41,241 bases of DNA, taken from the NCBI GenBank assembly GCA_003131315.1, contig PKUV01000044.1, forward strand, positions 1,525-42,765. Reading direction: 5' to 3'. The notes beneath the pieces are model-generated. The model saw only the letters and a list, made by a program, of their open reading frames with translations. It was not told the DNA's origin and did no database searches. The stretch is from Acidobacteriaceae bacterium (GTDB lineage Bacteria; Acidobacteriota; Terriglobia; Terriglobales; Acidobacteriaceae). Both the position numbers and the translations under genes were made by a program. Positions 24,972 to 34,253 of the stretch are shown piece by piece (positions within the stretch are counted from its first letter, which is position 1; each line of letters begins with the position of its first letter).

Positions 24972-26204
24972 ATGGAAACCACACGCCAACAACTCGAATC
25001 GCTGCTCCGCGAGACGCCGGCAGCGGCCCGTGTTCGCCAGCAGTATGCCTTCGACGAGGCCGCCGCTGGCCGGCGCCAGATCGTCATTTTCGGAGCGGGC
25101 CGGCTGGGCCGTTTGGTTCTCCAGGGCCTCTCCCGCACGGACCTCGAACCCGTTGCCTTCGCGGACAATAATCCCCACACCTGGGGAACAGTGGCCGATG
25201 GACTTCCCGTGCTGTCTCCTCGGGACGCCGCAAACAAGCACTCGCGAGACGCTGCGTTCGTCGTTGCCGTCTGGCATCCGAGCCGTTCGCCACTCATGTC
25301 TGCACTGCTTGATCAGGTGCGGACCATGGGTTGTCGCGCCGCCGCTTTCCCTTTGCTCTTCTGGCGGCACTCAAGCACTTTCCTTCCCTATTTTTTCTGG
25401 GATCTGCCTGAAAATCTGCTCCAGCAAAGCCATGACATCGCAGCCGCCTTCGAGTTACTCCACGACAACTCTTCGCGCCAGGCGTTCGCCGCACAACTCC
25501 AACTACGGTTGCGCGCGGATTTCGACTGTATTGGCACCCCACTCGCGGGCGACCAGTACTTTCCCGGCCTGTTCTCTTTGACCGCCACCGAGTGCTTCGT
25601 CGATTGCGGCTCCTACACCGGAGACACGATCCAATCCTTCATTTCCCAAACCGATAATTGCTTTCGCAAGGTGATCGCTTTCGAGGCTGACCCGGCCGTC
25701 ACGCCCGGCCTTCAGACTTTCGTAAACGGCATTCGCGCCCGTGCCGTACTTCACAACGCTGCGGTAGGCGCCCACAAGGGTGTTGTCCATTTCGCCGGAG
25801 ACGGCATCGGCGGGGGCCGCATCACAGCCACGTCGGGCACCGAGGTTCCTTGCGTCTGCCTGGATGATGCTCTCGCCCACGAACACGCCTCTTTTATCAA
25901 GATGGATATCGAAGGAGCCGAAATCCAGGCTCTCGAAGGTGCGCATCGCGTCATCTGGCGCGATCGCCCGGTCCTTGCCATCTGCGGCTATCACAAGCCG
26001 GATCATCTCTGGCGCGTTCTGGCATCCCTCAAAAACCTGGCCCCCGATTCGGCACTCTTCCTGCGTTCTCACTGCACCGATGGTCTCGACGCCGTCTGTT
26101 ATGCCGTTCCACCGGAACGCCAGCTCCAAGTTGCCGACACTAAAACCCGCAAGGCTGTACAACCTAACAAGTCTCGCGCTCACGCACAAGGTTCCTTTTC
26201 ATGA
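24972..26204 (+). CDS. FkbM-family methyltransferase with N-terminal Rossmann-like domain
   Basis: This 410-residue protein is in two parts. Residues about 35-130 form a nucleotide-fold module (IVIFGAGRLGRLVLQGL, then VAFADNNPHTWGTVADGLPV), similar in plan to the C-terminal module of the methyltransferase at 20680. Residues about 190-385 are an FkbM SAM methyltransferase with ECFVDCGSYTGDTIQSF, KVIAFEADPAV and the hallmark FIKMDIEGAEIQALEGA. FkbM enzymes usually O-methylate hydroxyls of sugars or natural products. The stop overlaps the next gene (ATGA). The 21-base gap before it suggests co-transcription with the NeuB-type gene. Confidence 0.88.
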   Translation: METTRQQLESLLRETPAAARVRQQYAFDEAAAGRRQIVIFGAGRLGRLVLQGLSRTDLEPVAFADNNPHTWGTVADGLPVLSPRDAANKHSRDAAFVVAVWHPSRSPLMSALLDQVRTMGCRAAAFPLLFWRHSSTFLPYFFWDLPENLLQQSHDIAAAFELLHDNSSRQAFAAQLQLRLRADFDCIGTPLAGDQYFPGLFSLTATECFVDCGSYTGDTIQSFISQTDNCFRKVIAFEADPAVTPGLQTFVNGIRARAVLHNAAVGAHKGVVHFAGDGIGGGRITATSGTEVPCVCLDDALAHEHASFIKMDIEGAEIQALEGAHRVIWRDRPVLAICGYHKPDHLWRVLASLKNLAPDSALFLRSHCTDGLDAVCYAVPPERQLQVADTKTRKAVQPNKSRAHAQGSFS

Positions 26205-27196
26205 AAACCATTAGCGTAGTCACGCCCTGCTTTAACGAGGAAGGTAATGTCCGCGAAGTCTACGAACGCGTGCGTGACCTGATGCTGAACCTCGGGAAAT
26301 ACCGCTACGAGCACATCTTCATCGACAACGCGTCCCGTGACACCACCTTCGCTGTCCTCAGTGAAATCGCCGCCGCCGACTCGAATGTCAAGGTGATCCG
26401 CAACGCGCGCAACTTCGGACACGTCCGCTCCCCCATGCACGCGCTTCTGCAAGCTCGCGGTGACGCGGTCATTGCCCTCATGTCCGATCTGCAGGATCCG
26501 CCTGAGGTTCTCGCGCAACTGCTCGAAGCGTGGGAAAATGGAATTCCCATCGTCATTGCCGTCAAGCATCAAAGCCGCGAAGCCGCGCCGATGTTCATGG
26601 TTCGGAAACTGTTTTATCGGCTGGTCAACCGCCTCGCCGACGACATCGAGACCTACGAAAACTTCACTGGCTTTGGGCTCTATGATCGGCAAGTCATCGA
26701 CCTCGTCCGCCAGTTTGGGGATCCTTACCCTTACTTCCGCGGCATGATCGCCGAAATAGGCCTGCCCCACGCCGAAGTTGAGTATGTACAGCAACGCAGA
26801 AAAAGTGGCAAGTCCAAAAACAATTTCTACACACTTTACGATCTTGCCATGCTCGGTATCACCAAGCTCTCCAAGGTTCCGCTGCGCTTGGTCACGTTCT
26901 CGGGCTTTGCCGGATCCCTGCTCTCCTTGCTCGGAGGCATGGCTTACTTTGCCTACAAACTGCTGTTCTGGCACGAATTCACGCTGGGCATCGCGCCCAT
27001 CGCCATCGGAATGTTCTTTCTGGGATCGCTCCAGCTTCTCTTCATGGGCATCATCGGCGAGTACATCGGGAACATCCACACGCAGGTGCACAACCGTCCG
27101 CTGGTAGTCGAACGCGAAAGATTGAATTTCCAGTACGAGCCCGGCGAACCGCTCCCCCGCAGCGCACTCGCTTCGGGCGCGGCTGCTGGCCGCTAA
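26201..27196 (+). CDS. GT2 glycosyltransferase, polyprenyl-phosphate type, with two membrane helices
   Basis: This 331-residue protein begins with a GT-A domain (ISVVTPCFNEEGNVREVYERV, HIFIDNASRDTTFAVL, NFGHVRSPMHALLQARGDAV). Its metal-binding aspartates lie in MSDLQDPPEVL. Two hydrophobic helices follow near residues 230-255 and 262-290. This layout is that of DPM1/GtrB/ArnC-like enzymes, which load a sugar onto polyprenyl phosphate at the inner membrane face. The start overlaps the stop of the FkbM gene. The likely role is transfer of an operon-made sugar to a lipid carrier, but the donor is unknown. Confidence 0.9.
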   Translation: MKTISVVTPCFNEEGNVREVYERVRDLMLNLGKYRYEHIFIDNASRDTTFAVLSEIAAADSNVKVIRNARNFGHVRSPMHALLQARGDAVIALMSDLQDPPEVLAQLLEAWENGIPIVIAVKHQSREAAPMFMVRKLFYRLVNRLADDIETYENFTGFGLYDRQVIDLVRQFGDPYPYFRGMIAEIGLPHAEVEYVQQRRKSGKSKNNFYTLYDLAMLGITKLSKVPLRLVTFSGFAGSLLSLLGGMAYFAYKLLFWHEFTLGIAPIAIGMFFLGSLQLLFMGIIGEYIGNIHTQVHNRPLVVERERLNFQYEPGEPLPRSALASGAAAGR

Positions 27197-27304
27197 ATCT
27201 TGCATGGTGAAGAAACTCAAGTCTGAGAATGATTGGGTTCGGGGAGTGGGCCTGAGAATTCCGCAATTCAGATCTTCAATGGGGTGCAATCGCCAAGGGA
27301 CCGG

Positions 27305-28309
27305 ATGGGGGAGCGCATGACACCTCGGCTGACCATCGCCATTCCCACTGTCAACCGTGCGGGACTCCTCGGCCGAGCGATCGAGAGCGCACTCGCTCAG
27401 ACCTCCCCCGACATTGAGATCATCGTCTCCGATAATGGGTCAACGGATGAAACCCCTGCTGTTATCGAGCGCTATGCGGGACGGGGACTGCGGACCTTCC
27501 GCCATCCATCGACGATGCCGGCGGCGAAACACGGCCAATTCCTGATCGAACAGGCGCATGGTGAGTTCTTTGTGGGCCTGTCGGACGACGACTTTCTGGA
27601 ACCGGAGTTCGCCGCCGAGGTTCTCGCCTTGTTTGATCGGCACCCGGAATTGTCCTTTGTCCATACCGGATGCGCGGTGCATTACGAAGACTGCCAGGTA
27701 CCGGCCGTCGTCGGCCCTGCCGTGGAAACGGGCGCATCTTTTCTTGCGGCCCATTACGCAGGCAGGCGGGAAGTTTGCTGGTGTGCCTGTGTGACGTGCG
27801 TTCGGGACCTGCTGGAACTCGGCCCGCAACCGGAGGACTGCATCATCGGCGACATGTTTTATTGGACCAAGTTGGCGTTCCGCGGACCCGTCGGCTGCAT
27901 ACCACGCGTGCTGTCGCACTATGTTCTTTTGCGGTCTCAGAACGACAACATGTCTCACGGCACGCCGCCGGTCGTCTGGGCGCGCGAATCACGATTATTG
28001 GCGACCGAGGTGATCGAGGCGTCGCGCCGGGCAGGTGCGGATACCGATTATCTGTCTCGTTTGCAGACTGACTGCCGTCGTCATATTGGCCGCTCGACCG
28101 CCAATCAGTTCGTCTGGACCCGCCTCCGCGGGGCGAGTCGGGCACAAGCCTGGAACTGGATTGCCGGCTGCCTTCCCTATTTATCTTGGAACCCCACTGT
28201 GTTGAGCCGCCTGGTTGCGGCGCTGGTCCTGCCTCGTGAAACCTTGCGGCGTTTATTACTCTCCGGCGCGGCCAGACTCGCCGGGGCGCGTGGCACACGG
28301 GAGACATAG
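27305..28309 (+). CDS. GT2-family glycosyltransferase
   Basis: This glycosyltransferase of about 334 residues has the GT-A core LTIAIPTVNRAGLLGRAIES, IEIIVSDNGSTDETPAVIERY and the metal site GLSDDDFLEPEF. The rest carries a mixed helical C-terminus. ATG 27305 has AAGGGA upstream. ATG 27317, four codons later, has GGGGAG closer to it and is equally possible. The gene stands 108 bases behind the previous one and is the last of the plus-strand sugar operon. It probably adds one residue during assembly of a surface glycan; donor and acceptor are not predictable. The following 267 bases, up to the convergent flippase gene, hold no gene. Confidence 0.85.
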   Translation: MGERMTPRLTIAIPTVNRAGLLGRAIESALAQTSPDIEIIVSDNGSTDETPAVIERYAGRGLRTFRHPSTMPAAKHGQFLIEQAHGEFFVGLSDDDFLEPEFAAEVLALFDRHPELSFVHTGCAVHYEDCQVPAVVGPAVETGASFLAAHYAGRREVCWCACVTCVRDLLELGPQPEDCIIGDMFYWTKLAFRGPVGCIPRVLSHYVLLRSQNDNMSHGTPPVVWARESRLLATEVIEASRRAGADTDYLSRLQTDCRRHIGRSTANQFVWTRLRGASRAQAWNWIAGCLPYLSWNPTVLSRLVAALVLPRETLRRLLLSGAARLAGARGTRET

Positions 28310-28576
28310 GAAGTGTAACTCCGCTCAAATCACGGCGCGCAAGCTTAGTTTGCAGCCGTGGCTTACCTTAGAGTCTTTGCAATTTTTATGGCTCCGGCCT
28401 CGGTTCACCGAACCGCGCGGTAGCGCTGCTGTTGGCGGCATGCGCTTACGATGTCGAGTCCTCGGATAAGTTCGCCTTCATGACTACTTGGGCACGTTCC
28501 GCCCGACCTCAGCAATCTTCTGACCTATAGCCTGCACATAACCCAGCGTTGGCGGCTGTGCGGGCTTACGACCGCC

Positions 28577-29971
28577 TTACGGCAGAAGATTGCCGAGAAT
28601 GTCTTCTGCCCGATTCTCCGCCAGTTCTCCCACTCGCGGAGTGAGATGCGTTGCCCATCGCCAAATTCGCCAGATACTTGCCGGGATCACGATAAGTAAG
28701 ACGGGCGTGGTTGTGCCCCATAGGATTCCCGCAACCCCAAAATAGGGAGCCAACGCAAACTTCAATGCCAACGCCAGTGCTGTGGCAACCGAGAACACCG
28801 CGATCTGAAAGCGAAGTATGGACAGCCCGTTCAGCAAAAGATTAGGTACCCGAAAGACAGCCTGAGCAAGCACCCAAGCTGCAATTGCCCACAGCAAACC
28901 AGCTCCGATACCAAGGTCAGTATGCAACCACAACCGCAACAGCCGCTCACCAAACACCAGCAACAGAGATGATCCAGCAACGGTAAGTCCAACCAGCAGG
29001 CCCGAGCCGCGCAGCAGGGTCTTGCGAATCCATTTGCGATCGCCTCTCTCAGCCGCCTCCGCGAAAGCCGGCCAAAGCGGTTGCGACATGACAACGAGAC
29101 CGCCGACCGCCGTGACACAGATCCGCATTGCAATCGTCATACGGGCCGAAGCCTCGGGGCCAAGAAGCGAAAGGGCCAAGACGTTGTCGAGCAAGAAGGA
29201 AAGGCCGCCCGTCAAAGCCAGGATGAAGTACAACACTCCATGACCGGCGACCTCTCTCATGGCTGCCCAAGACACCGATAGCCCCTCCGGCCGAAGTTCC
29301 GGATGACTCCAGAAAAGATGTACCAGACTACCGATGTTCGCCAAAGCGAGACCCATGTAAACCACGGCCACGTACACCCGCACGTCTCTGGTTAGCGCAG
29401 CTGCACCAACCAGCCCAGCAGTGGTCAGCAGCGTCTGCACCAATTCCCATGCGCCCGAGACATAGCCCTTCTGAAGGGCCATCCAGACGTTGTTACCGGC
29501 ATTCAGCGGCAGGTTTAGCGCGAGTCCGATAGCGGCGATAAGGTACGGCCCCGCCCTGCCTTGCGCTGCCCCACTGATGGAGGCGGCCAAGGCTACCAAT
29601 AACATCAAGCCCGCCAACCCGCCCCCAATGCTCAGCGCACCTGCTATGTGACGCCGCGCTTGATCGGCGCGGTCGAGCGCACTCGAACGCGCCACCAGGG
29701 TCACCAGGGCAGTGCCTGTCCCAATATCGACCAGTCCACTTAACCAGGCTAACGAAGCCGCCGCCCCCCAAACTCCGAACTTTGCTGGACCAAGCACTCG
29801 CAGTAAGAGAGGCATGAGCACCAATGTGCTTCCAACCTGCACTAACCGCTGGAACACGCCGACGCTGGCCGAAAGGACGACCCTGCGGTTGCGTTTATGA
29901 CTCAGCAACGCCTTGACGGCTTGGCCGATTCGATTGGGAGCCGATATTTGGCCGGTTACAAATGTAGACAT
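28577..29971 (-). CDS. Wzx-like polysaccharide flippase (MOP superfamily)
   Basis: This 464-residue polytopic protein has about 12-14 hydrophobic helices. The first begins in SVGVFQRLVQVGSTLVLMPLLLRVLGPAKFGVWG, the entry typical of O-antigen and oligosaccharide flippases of the MATE/MVF fold. These move undecaprenyl-linked oligosaccharides across the inner membrane. GGAAG stands about eight bases before the ATG. It lies 67 bases behind the membrane glycosyltransferase gene on the same strand, so it is the last gene of a three-gene minus-strand operon. A clear Wzy polymerase, chain-length regulator and initiating transferase are not found in the window. Confidence 0.85.
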   Translation of the reverse strand: MSTFVTGQISAPNRIGQAVKALLSHKRNRRVVLSASVGVFQRLVQVGSTLVLMPLLLRVLGPAKFGVWGAAASLAWLSGLVDIGTGTALVTLVARSSALDRADQARRHIAGALSIGGGLAGLMLLVALAASISGAAQGRAGPYLIAAIGLALNLPLNAGNNVWMALQKGYVSGAWELVQTLLTTAGLVGAAALTRDVRVYVAVVYMGLALANIGSLVHLFWSHPELRPEGLSVSWAAMREVAGHGVLYFILALTGGLSFLLDNVLALSLLGPEASARMTIAMRICVTAVGGLVVMSQPLWPAFAEAAERGDRKWIRKTLLRGSGLLVGLTVAGSSLLLVFGERLLRLWLHTDLGIGAGLLWAIAAWVLAQAVFRVPNLLLNGLSILRFQIAVFSVATALALALKFALAPYFGVAGILWGTTTPVLLIVIPASIWRIWRWATHLTPRVGELAENRAEDILGNLLP

Positions 29972-30038
29972 TCGAAGACTTCCGATCGAGATCGAAGCAC
30001 CACGTTGCGACTCCGTCCGGCTTGGACCGGGTGTCGTA

Positions 30039-31979
30039 TTACTGCTTCCAAAATACCTGGAAGATTCCGAAACGCGTGGTATGAGGAAATCTCTTGATCA
30101 CCTCGGCCCTCACCTCCGGCCTCATCACTGCCCCCGGGAAATACGGCGCGTCATTGATAACCACCAGGTTCAGATTGTCAGACTGTATTGCCTTCAGAAT
30201 TTCCTCCGGCGGCGCGCCCCCATCGTCGTGCGTTACGTTCTTCAACCCGGAAAGAAAGTACAACTCCGGACAATCATTGCCCGCAAACATCAATCCGTTC
30301 GGACTGTGCTCTCGCAAGAAACGGGACAAGTCATCGAAGAACGCGGCTCCTTCGATCTTCAAACCGCCCGCCCGCGGCCCCTGCATCGTGTCCATGTGGC
30401 CGACTACGTACGTGATTTCGTAAATGTAGCGCGGCACGAGGCTGACCACCCCAAACGCCAGATAAAGCCCCACCACCGATGCCAGCGCATACGTCCCGCG
30501 CTGCGTCTTGCCCGTGGACACGATCGCCACCAGCGCCAGCAGCGTCAGCGGCGCCGCATAACTCAAGTAGATCGGAGCCGCAAACGGAAATTGCACCAGG
30601 CTGCACGTCCCTGCCAGCGAGATCAGCAGCACCACTTGCTGCCGCTCAAGTTTCGTTCGCGCGCCCGACTTCCTCCGGGCCCACAGCACCACCGCTCCCA
30701 GCAGCACCGCTATCGGCGTCAGCGCCGCCACCGAACTCCAGATCCCCAAAACAATCTCGAACGACTGCGTAGCCCTTACTGCAAGTGCCACCGCTCCCAG
30801 GCCCAGGGCCGCCCCGACAGCTTTCCCTTGGAACTTGTCCCAATACATCGCCGCCGCCAGAACTCCCAACAGCGGCAGTACAAACATGATTTTCTCGATT
30901 CCGACCGGACGAATCACGCCTAAGTCGACCGATCGCGAGATCGCGCTCGAAGTCACGCCAAACAGGAACTTCCACACCGTTCCCGACCGCGCATACGGCA
31001 CTAGGAAAACAATTATCGGGCTCGCCAACCCGCAGAGAAACGGAATCACTGCCCGAAATATCGTTCTGAATCGTTGCCCTGTTCCCGCCCGCACACTCCG
31101 TTCTCCCAGCAGGATCAGTCCGACCACCACCGCTGATGGCAGCACGAACTGGTACAACTCCGCCATCCCCAGCCGCGTACCCAGCACGTGGACCAGTGTC
31201 GCCAGGAACAGCAGCAGCGCACCCACGCTGAACACGCGGTACGGCCAGCTGTTCTTCGAACTCTCTCCTTCCCCACTTTCGCTCTGTTCCAGAAAGGCAA
31301 GAAACAGAAGCACCCCAGCAATGTAGTACGCCCCGATCACTTTGATCAGGATCGACACTCCGCCGCATACTCCCGCCACAAACAACCATCGCGCCCTGCG
31401 TGCTTCCAGGTATCGCAGTAGCGCCGCCGCTCCAAACGTGGCGAAGAAGAGGTTGTACCAGGATGGCATGGCCGCTGGATAATTCGGAAAACTCCAGGCC
31501 ACTGCCAGCAGCGTGATCGCTCCCGCCCCAATCGCCGAAGTAAAGCGCAGCGCAACATAGTAAACAGCCGGAAGCCACGCCAGGAAAAACAGAAACACAC
31601 AGATGCGCAGCGACATCAGATTCACGCCGAACGCTCGAAACGCCAGCGCATGAATAAAGCTCAGCCCGCCCGTGTAGATCTCCCCAAAATCGCGATGCGG
31701 AAGTTGCCCCTGCATTACTCGCAGCGCACTCTGGCTCAGAGTCCCGTCGTCGGCCGGGACCCAACCACTGCCGATGTGGACGCCAACATAAACTGCCGCG
31801 ACCGCCCAAACCGCACCCAGCACCATCAAGCGAACTACCCACCCCTGGGCGGCGGTCACCAGCGCCAATTCACTCTCGCTGGCCGCCTCCACCACCTCCG
31901 TACCCTGTTCCCGAACCCTTATTTCTACGCTCAACGCCGCGTCAATTTGCATCCCTGACTTCGCGGAAGTCTTATCCAT
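30039..31979 (-). CDS. Polytopic membrane glycosyltransferase-like protein (GT39/GT-C type)
   Basis: This 646-residue protein has a soluble N-terminus of about 45 residues and then some ten or more hydrophobic helices. The first external loop has acidic residues typical of GT-C enzymes (WVPADDGTLSQSALRVMQG, then HRDFGEIYTGGLSFIHAL). The C-terminal 150 residues are a soluble domain (ENSP-like loop, MFAGNDCPELYFLSGL). GT-C enzymes use polyprenyl-phosphate sugars as donors outside the inner membrane. I place the start at ATG 31979, with AAGAAGGAA directly upstream and 8 bases after the previous stop. The frame stays open for 130 codons further up, but that part is only the shadow of the neighbouring gene. 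Donor and acceptor are unknown. Confidence 0.75.
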   Translation of the reverse strand: MDKTSAKSGMQIDAALSVEIRVREQGTEVVEAASESELALVTAAQGWVVRLMVLGAVWAVAAVYVGVHIGSGWVPADDGTLSQSALRVMQGQLPHRDFGEIYTGGLSFIHALAFRAFGVNLMSLRICVFLFFLAWLPAVYYVALRFTSAIGAGAITLLAVAWSFPNYPAAMPSWYNLFFATFGAAALLRYLEARRARWLFVAGVCGGVSILIKVIGAYYIAGVLLFLAFLEQSESGEGESSKNSWPYRVFSVGALLLFLATLVHVLGTRLGMAELYQFVLPSAVVVGLILLGERSVRAGTGQRFRTIFRAVIPFLCGLASPIIVFLVPYARSGTVWKFLFGVTSSAISRSVDLGVIRPVGIEKIMFVLPLLGVLAAAMYWDKFQGKAVGAALGLGAVALAVRATQSFEIVLGIWSSVAALTPIAVLLGAVVLWARRKSGARTKLERQQVVLLISLAGTCSLVQFPFAAPIYLSYAAPLTLLALVAIVSTGKTQRGTYALASVVGLYLAFGVVSLVPRYIYEITYVVGHMDTMQGPRAGGLKIEGAAFFDDLSRFLREHSPNGLMFAGNDCPELYFLSGLKNVTHDDGGAPPEEILKAIQSDNLNLVVINDAPYFPGAVMRPEVRAEVIKRFPHTTRFGIFQVFWKQ

Positions 31980-31987
31980 TTCCTTCT

Positions 31988-33967
31988 TCACTTCGCCTCC
32001 AGCGCCGTCAGCCGCATCTTCGCTTCCTTGCTGTCCTGGTTCAGTTGCAACGTCCGCTGATACTCCGTCCGCGCAGCGGACATATTCCCGCTTCGTTCGA
32101 GCGACACTCCGAACCAGTAGTGGTAGTCCCAAACCTTCGGATCCATGGCTACCGCCTGCAGCAGGTAAGGTTGTGCCTCCGCGTTCCGTCCATCCTGCAG
32201 AAGCGCGCGACCCAGAAAATGTTTCGGAGCCGCCTGCTCCGGCACCAACTGCACCGCGCGCGACAGCAATTGTTCTGCGTCCCTGTACTGACCGTCCATC
32301 AAGTGAATATTGCCGCAGTTGTAGAGCGCCGAATAAAGATTTGGTTCCTTCTCCAGAATCTCCGAGCAAAGCGCAAAAGCCCGCTCATAGTCGCCCATTT
32401 GCCCATACAGCCCGGCGACTGCCGCCATCCCCATCTCCGACTTCGCGTAATCCGGATTCACCCGGTCCAGCCAAATCCGGCCCTCCTCGAATCGACCCGC
32501 GCGGATGTACGCTTCCGCCAGCGCCAGAGGCCCGTAGCCATACTCCGGATGATCCCTCACCACCGACTGCGCCAGTTCAATCGCGCGATCATGCGCGCCC
32601 CGCTGGCTGTACTCTTTCGCCAGCCCCGCCACCGCATACGGATTCCCCGGGTACAGAGATTGCCCGCGCGCCAGCAGCAGCAGATCGCTCCCCCAATACA
32701 CCTGCTGTGCAAGCGATGCGCAGACATAACCACCGCACAGCACCAGTACCGCGCACGCTTGCACTACCTGCGCGCTCCATCCCCTGATGGATGGCAGCCG
32801 CCGCAGCCCCATTGCCGCCAGAATCGCAAATCCGATCGACGGCAAATACATGTAACGGTCGCGCACGAAATCGCCGTTGCCAAAGTTTCGCAAATACAGA
32901 GCTGGAGCCAACCCAACCAGCAGCCACAACCCCGCAAACGCGACGGTGGAATTCCCTTCGCGCCGATTCCAATACCACAATGCAACCAGCGCCGCCCCCA
33001 GCACCACCACCGGCGCCACCACTTGGCTGAGGATTGCGCTCGTGACATAGGGTGTGTAATAAAGCCCCGTGAGGCCCACCGGAACCAGTAGATGCCGCAG
33101 ATAAATGGACAGCACCAGCGGCAAAGTCCGCACTACATCCATCATCCCGTGACTGGGATCAAACTGCCCAGTTGCGTGCAGCAGCGCGTGCTTTCGCAGC
33201 AGCGCGTAAGCTAGCGTCACCACCGCGTACGGAGCCGCCTCCGTCACCGCCCCAAGAACTCTTTTCCGCGGCGACGCATTTCTTCCCGCCGGGTGCAGCC
33301 ACACATAGATTCCCACCAGCGCCGAAAACACTACCGCCATTTCCTTCGTCAGCAGCGCGCACGCCAGCAGCGCCAGCGACGCAATCCACCATGCCGCTCT
33401 CTTCTTTAGCTCGGAATTGCGCTCCGGATCACGCCCGTTAAGAAACGTCGCAAAAGCCAGTGCGGCAAACATCGTTACCATCGTGTCCGAAGCTGCGGAA
33501 ATCCATGTGACCGGCTCAATGTGAATCGGATGCAGCGCAAAAATCAGCGCCGCCAGCGCCGCCGTCCAGTATTCCAGTGCCAGCCGTCGCGCCAGCCAAA
33601 ACACTGCTGCCACCGCGCCCACATGCAGCAGAACCGCTCCCAAGTGCCATCCCCACGGCCGCAATCCGAACAGTGTGTAATTCAGCATCGACCACGCCAC
33701 GAACAGCGGCCGGTAATACACCTGGTGCCGCGCCACGTGATACCACAGATCGCTGGTGAACGCCCGCGGAAGATTGTTCCATGTCCGGATGATCGGACTG
33801 TTCACAATCTGCGGCCAATCATCCCATACAAAATCGAAAGACAGCGAGCCGCTGTAAACCACAAAAGTGACGAGCCCAAGCAAGGGCAGCAGCACGTTCG
33901 GCCGTCGCAGATACTTGGCCAACAATTCCGACAAGCTAGGTTCCGGATGCCCTTGTGTCTCGTCCAT
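31988..33967 (-). CDS. Polytopic membrane protein with C-terminal TPR repeats (TMTC/O-mannosyltransferase-like)
   Basis: This 659-residue protein has about ten hydrophobic helices in residues 30-415. The first loop carries the Asp pair SFDFVWDDWPQIVNSP and is followed by HQVYYRPLFVAWSMLNYTLFG, a pattern common to GT-C transferases with TPR tails such as TMTC proteins. Residues about 425-655 are tetratricopeptide repeats, for example NPYAVAGLAKEYSQRGAHDRAIELA and NLYSALYNCGNIHLMDGQYRDAEQLLSRA. These probably bind acceptor proteins in the periplasm. It is the first gene of the minus-strand operon. Protein O-glycosylation is a reasonable inference but is not proven. Confidence 0.8.
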   Translation of the reverse strand: MDETQGHPEPSLSELLAKYLRRPNVLLPLLGLVTFVVYSGSLSFDFVWDDWPQIVNSPIIRTWNNLPRAFTSDLWYHVARHQVYYRPLFVAWSMLNYTLFGLRPWGWHLGAVLLHVGAVAAVFWLARRLALEYWTAALAALIFALHPIHIEPVTWISAASDTMVTMFAALAFATFLNGRDPERNSELKKRAAWWIASLALLACALLTKEMAVVFSALVGIYVWLHPAGRNASPRKRVLGAVTEAAPYAVVTLAYALLRKHALLHATGQFDPSHGMMDVVRTLPLVLSIYLRHLLVPVGLTGLYYTPYVTSAILSQVVAPVVVLGAALVALWYWNRREGNSTVAFAGLWLLVGLAPALYLRNFGNGDFVRDRYMYLPSIGFAILAAMGLRRLPSIRGWSAQVVQACAVLVLCGGYVCASLAQQVYWGSDLLLLARGQSLYPGNPYAVAGLAKEYSQRGAHDRAIELAQSVVRDHPEYGYGPLALAEAYIRAGRFEEGRIWLDRVNPDYAKSEMGMAAVAGLYGQMGDYERAFALCSEILEKEPNLYSALYNCGNIHLMDGQYRDAEQLLSRAVQLVPEQAAPKHFLGRALLQDGRNAEAQPYLLQAVAMDPKVWDYHYWFGVSLERSGNMSAARTEYQRTLQLNQDSKEAKMRLTALEAK

Positions 33968-33998
33968 GTGCTTCGTGTTCAGAATCGCTCACTCCGCT

Positions 33999-34146
33999 CT
34001 AGCAGGCTGCGGAAAAAGTATTTTCTACGCTGCAGTCTGACCGCAGCGGCTAAAGCCGGTACTGCAAACCAGCCGGTTACCGCAGCGCTGAAGCGCTGCG
34101 CCACCCAAAATCAAGCGCGAGATTGAGTTTTTCCGCAGTCTGCTAG
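33999..34146. repeat. MITE-like element with 19-bp terminal inverted repeats (two-hairpin family, copy 2)
   Basis: The left end CTAGCAGGCTGCGGAAAAA and the right end, read in reverse, CTAGCAGACTGCGGAAAAA, match in 18 of 19 bases. Inside are CGGC-TAAA-GCCG (34047-34058) and CGCAGCGC-TGAA-GCGCTGCG (34081-34100). The element is 148 bases long and non-coding, and sits between the divergent TPR gene and HAD-UbiA gene. CTAG at both borders could be part of the repeat or a duplicated target. Confidence 0.75.
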
Positions 34147-34253
34147 ATCAGCCCATACTAACCTCACCTCCCACTCAGCGCATGTTACCCAGGTTACCTA
34201 GGTGTGCCATTTATTCCCGTATTTCGCCCTCCCCTTTATGCGACGATCATCCC

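Noticed and set aside
28417-28425. GCGGTAGCG, similar to the ops element of RfaH-controlled sugar operons
   Set aside because: Nine bases match by chance easily in GC-rich DNA. It lies between convergent genes and points into the antisense of the flippase, so it precedes no operon.
31980-32369. N-terminal 130-residue extension of the membrane transferase gene at 30039-31979
   Set aside because: The extension overlaps the TPR gene in another frame, has Gly/Arg/Ala-rich shadow composition, and a good ribosome site with ATG stands at 31979.
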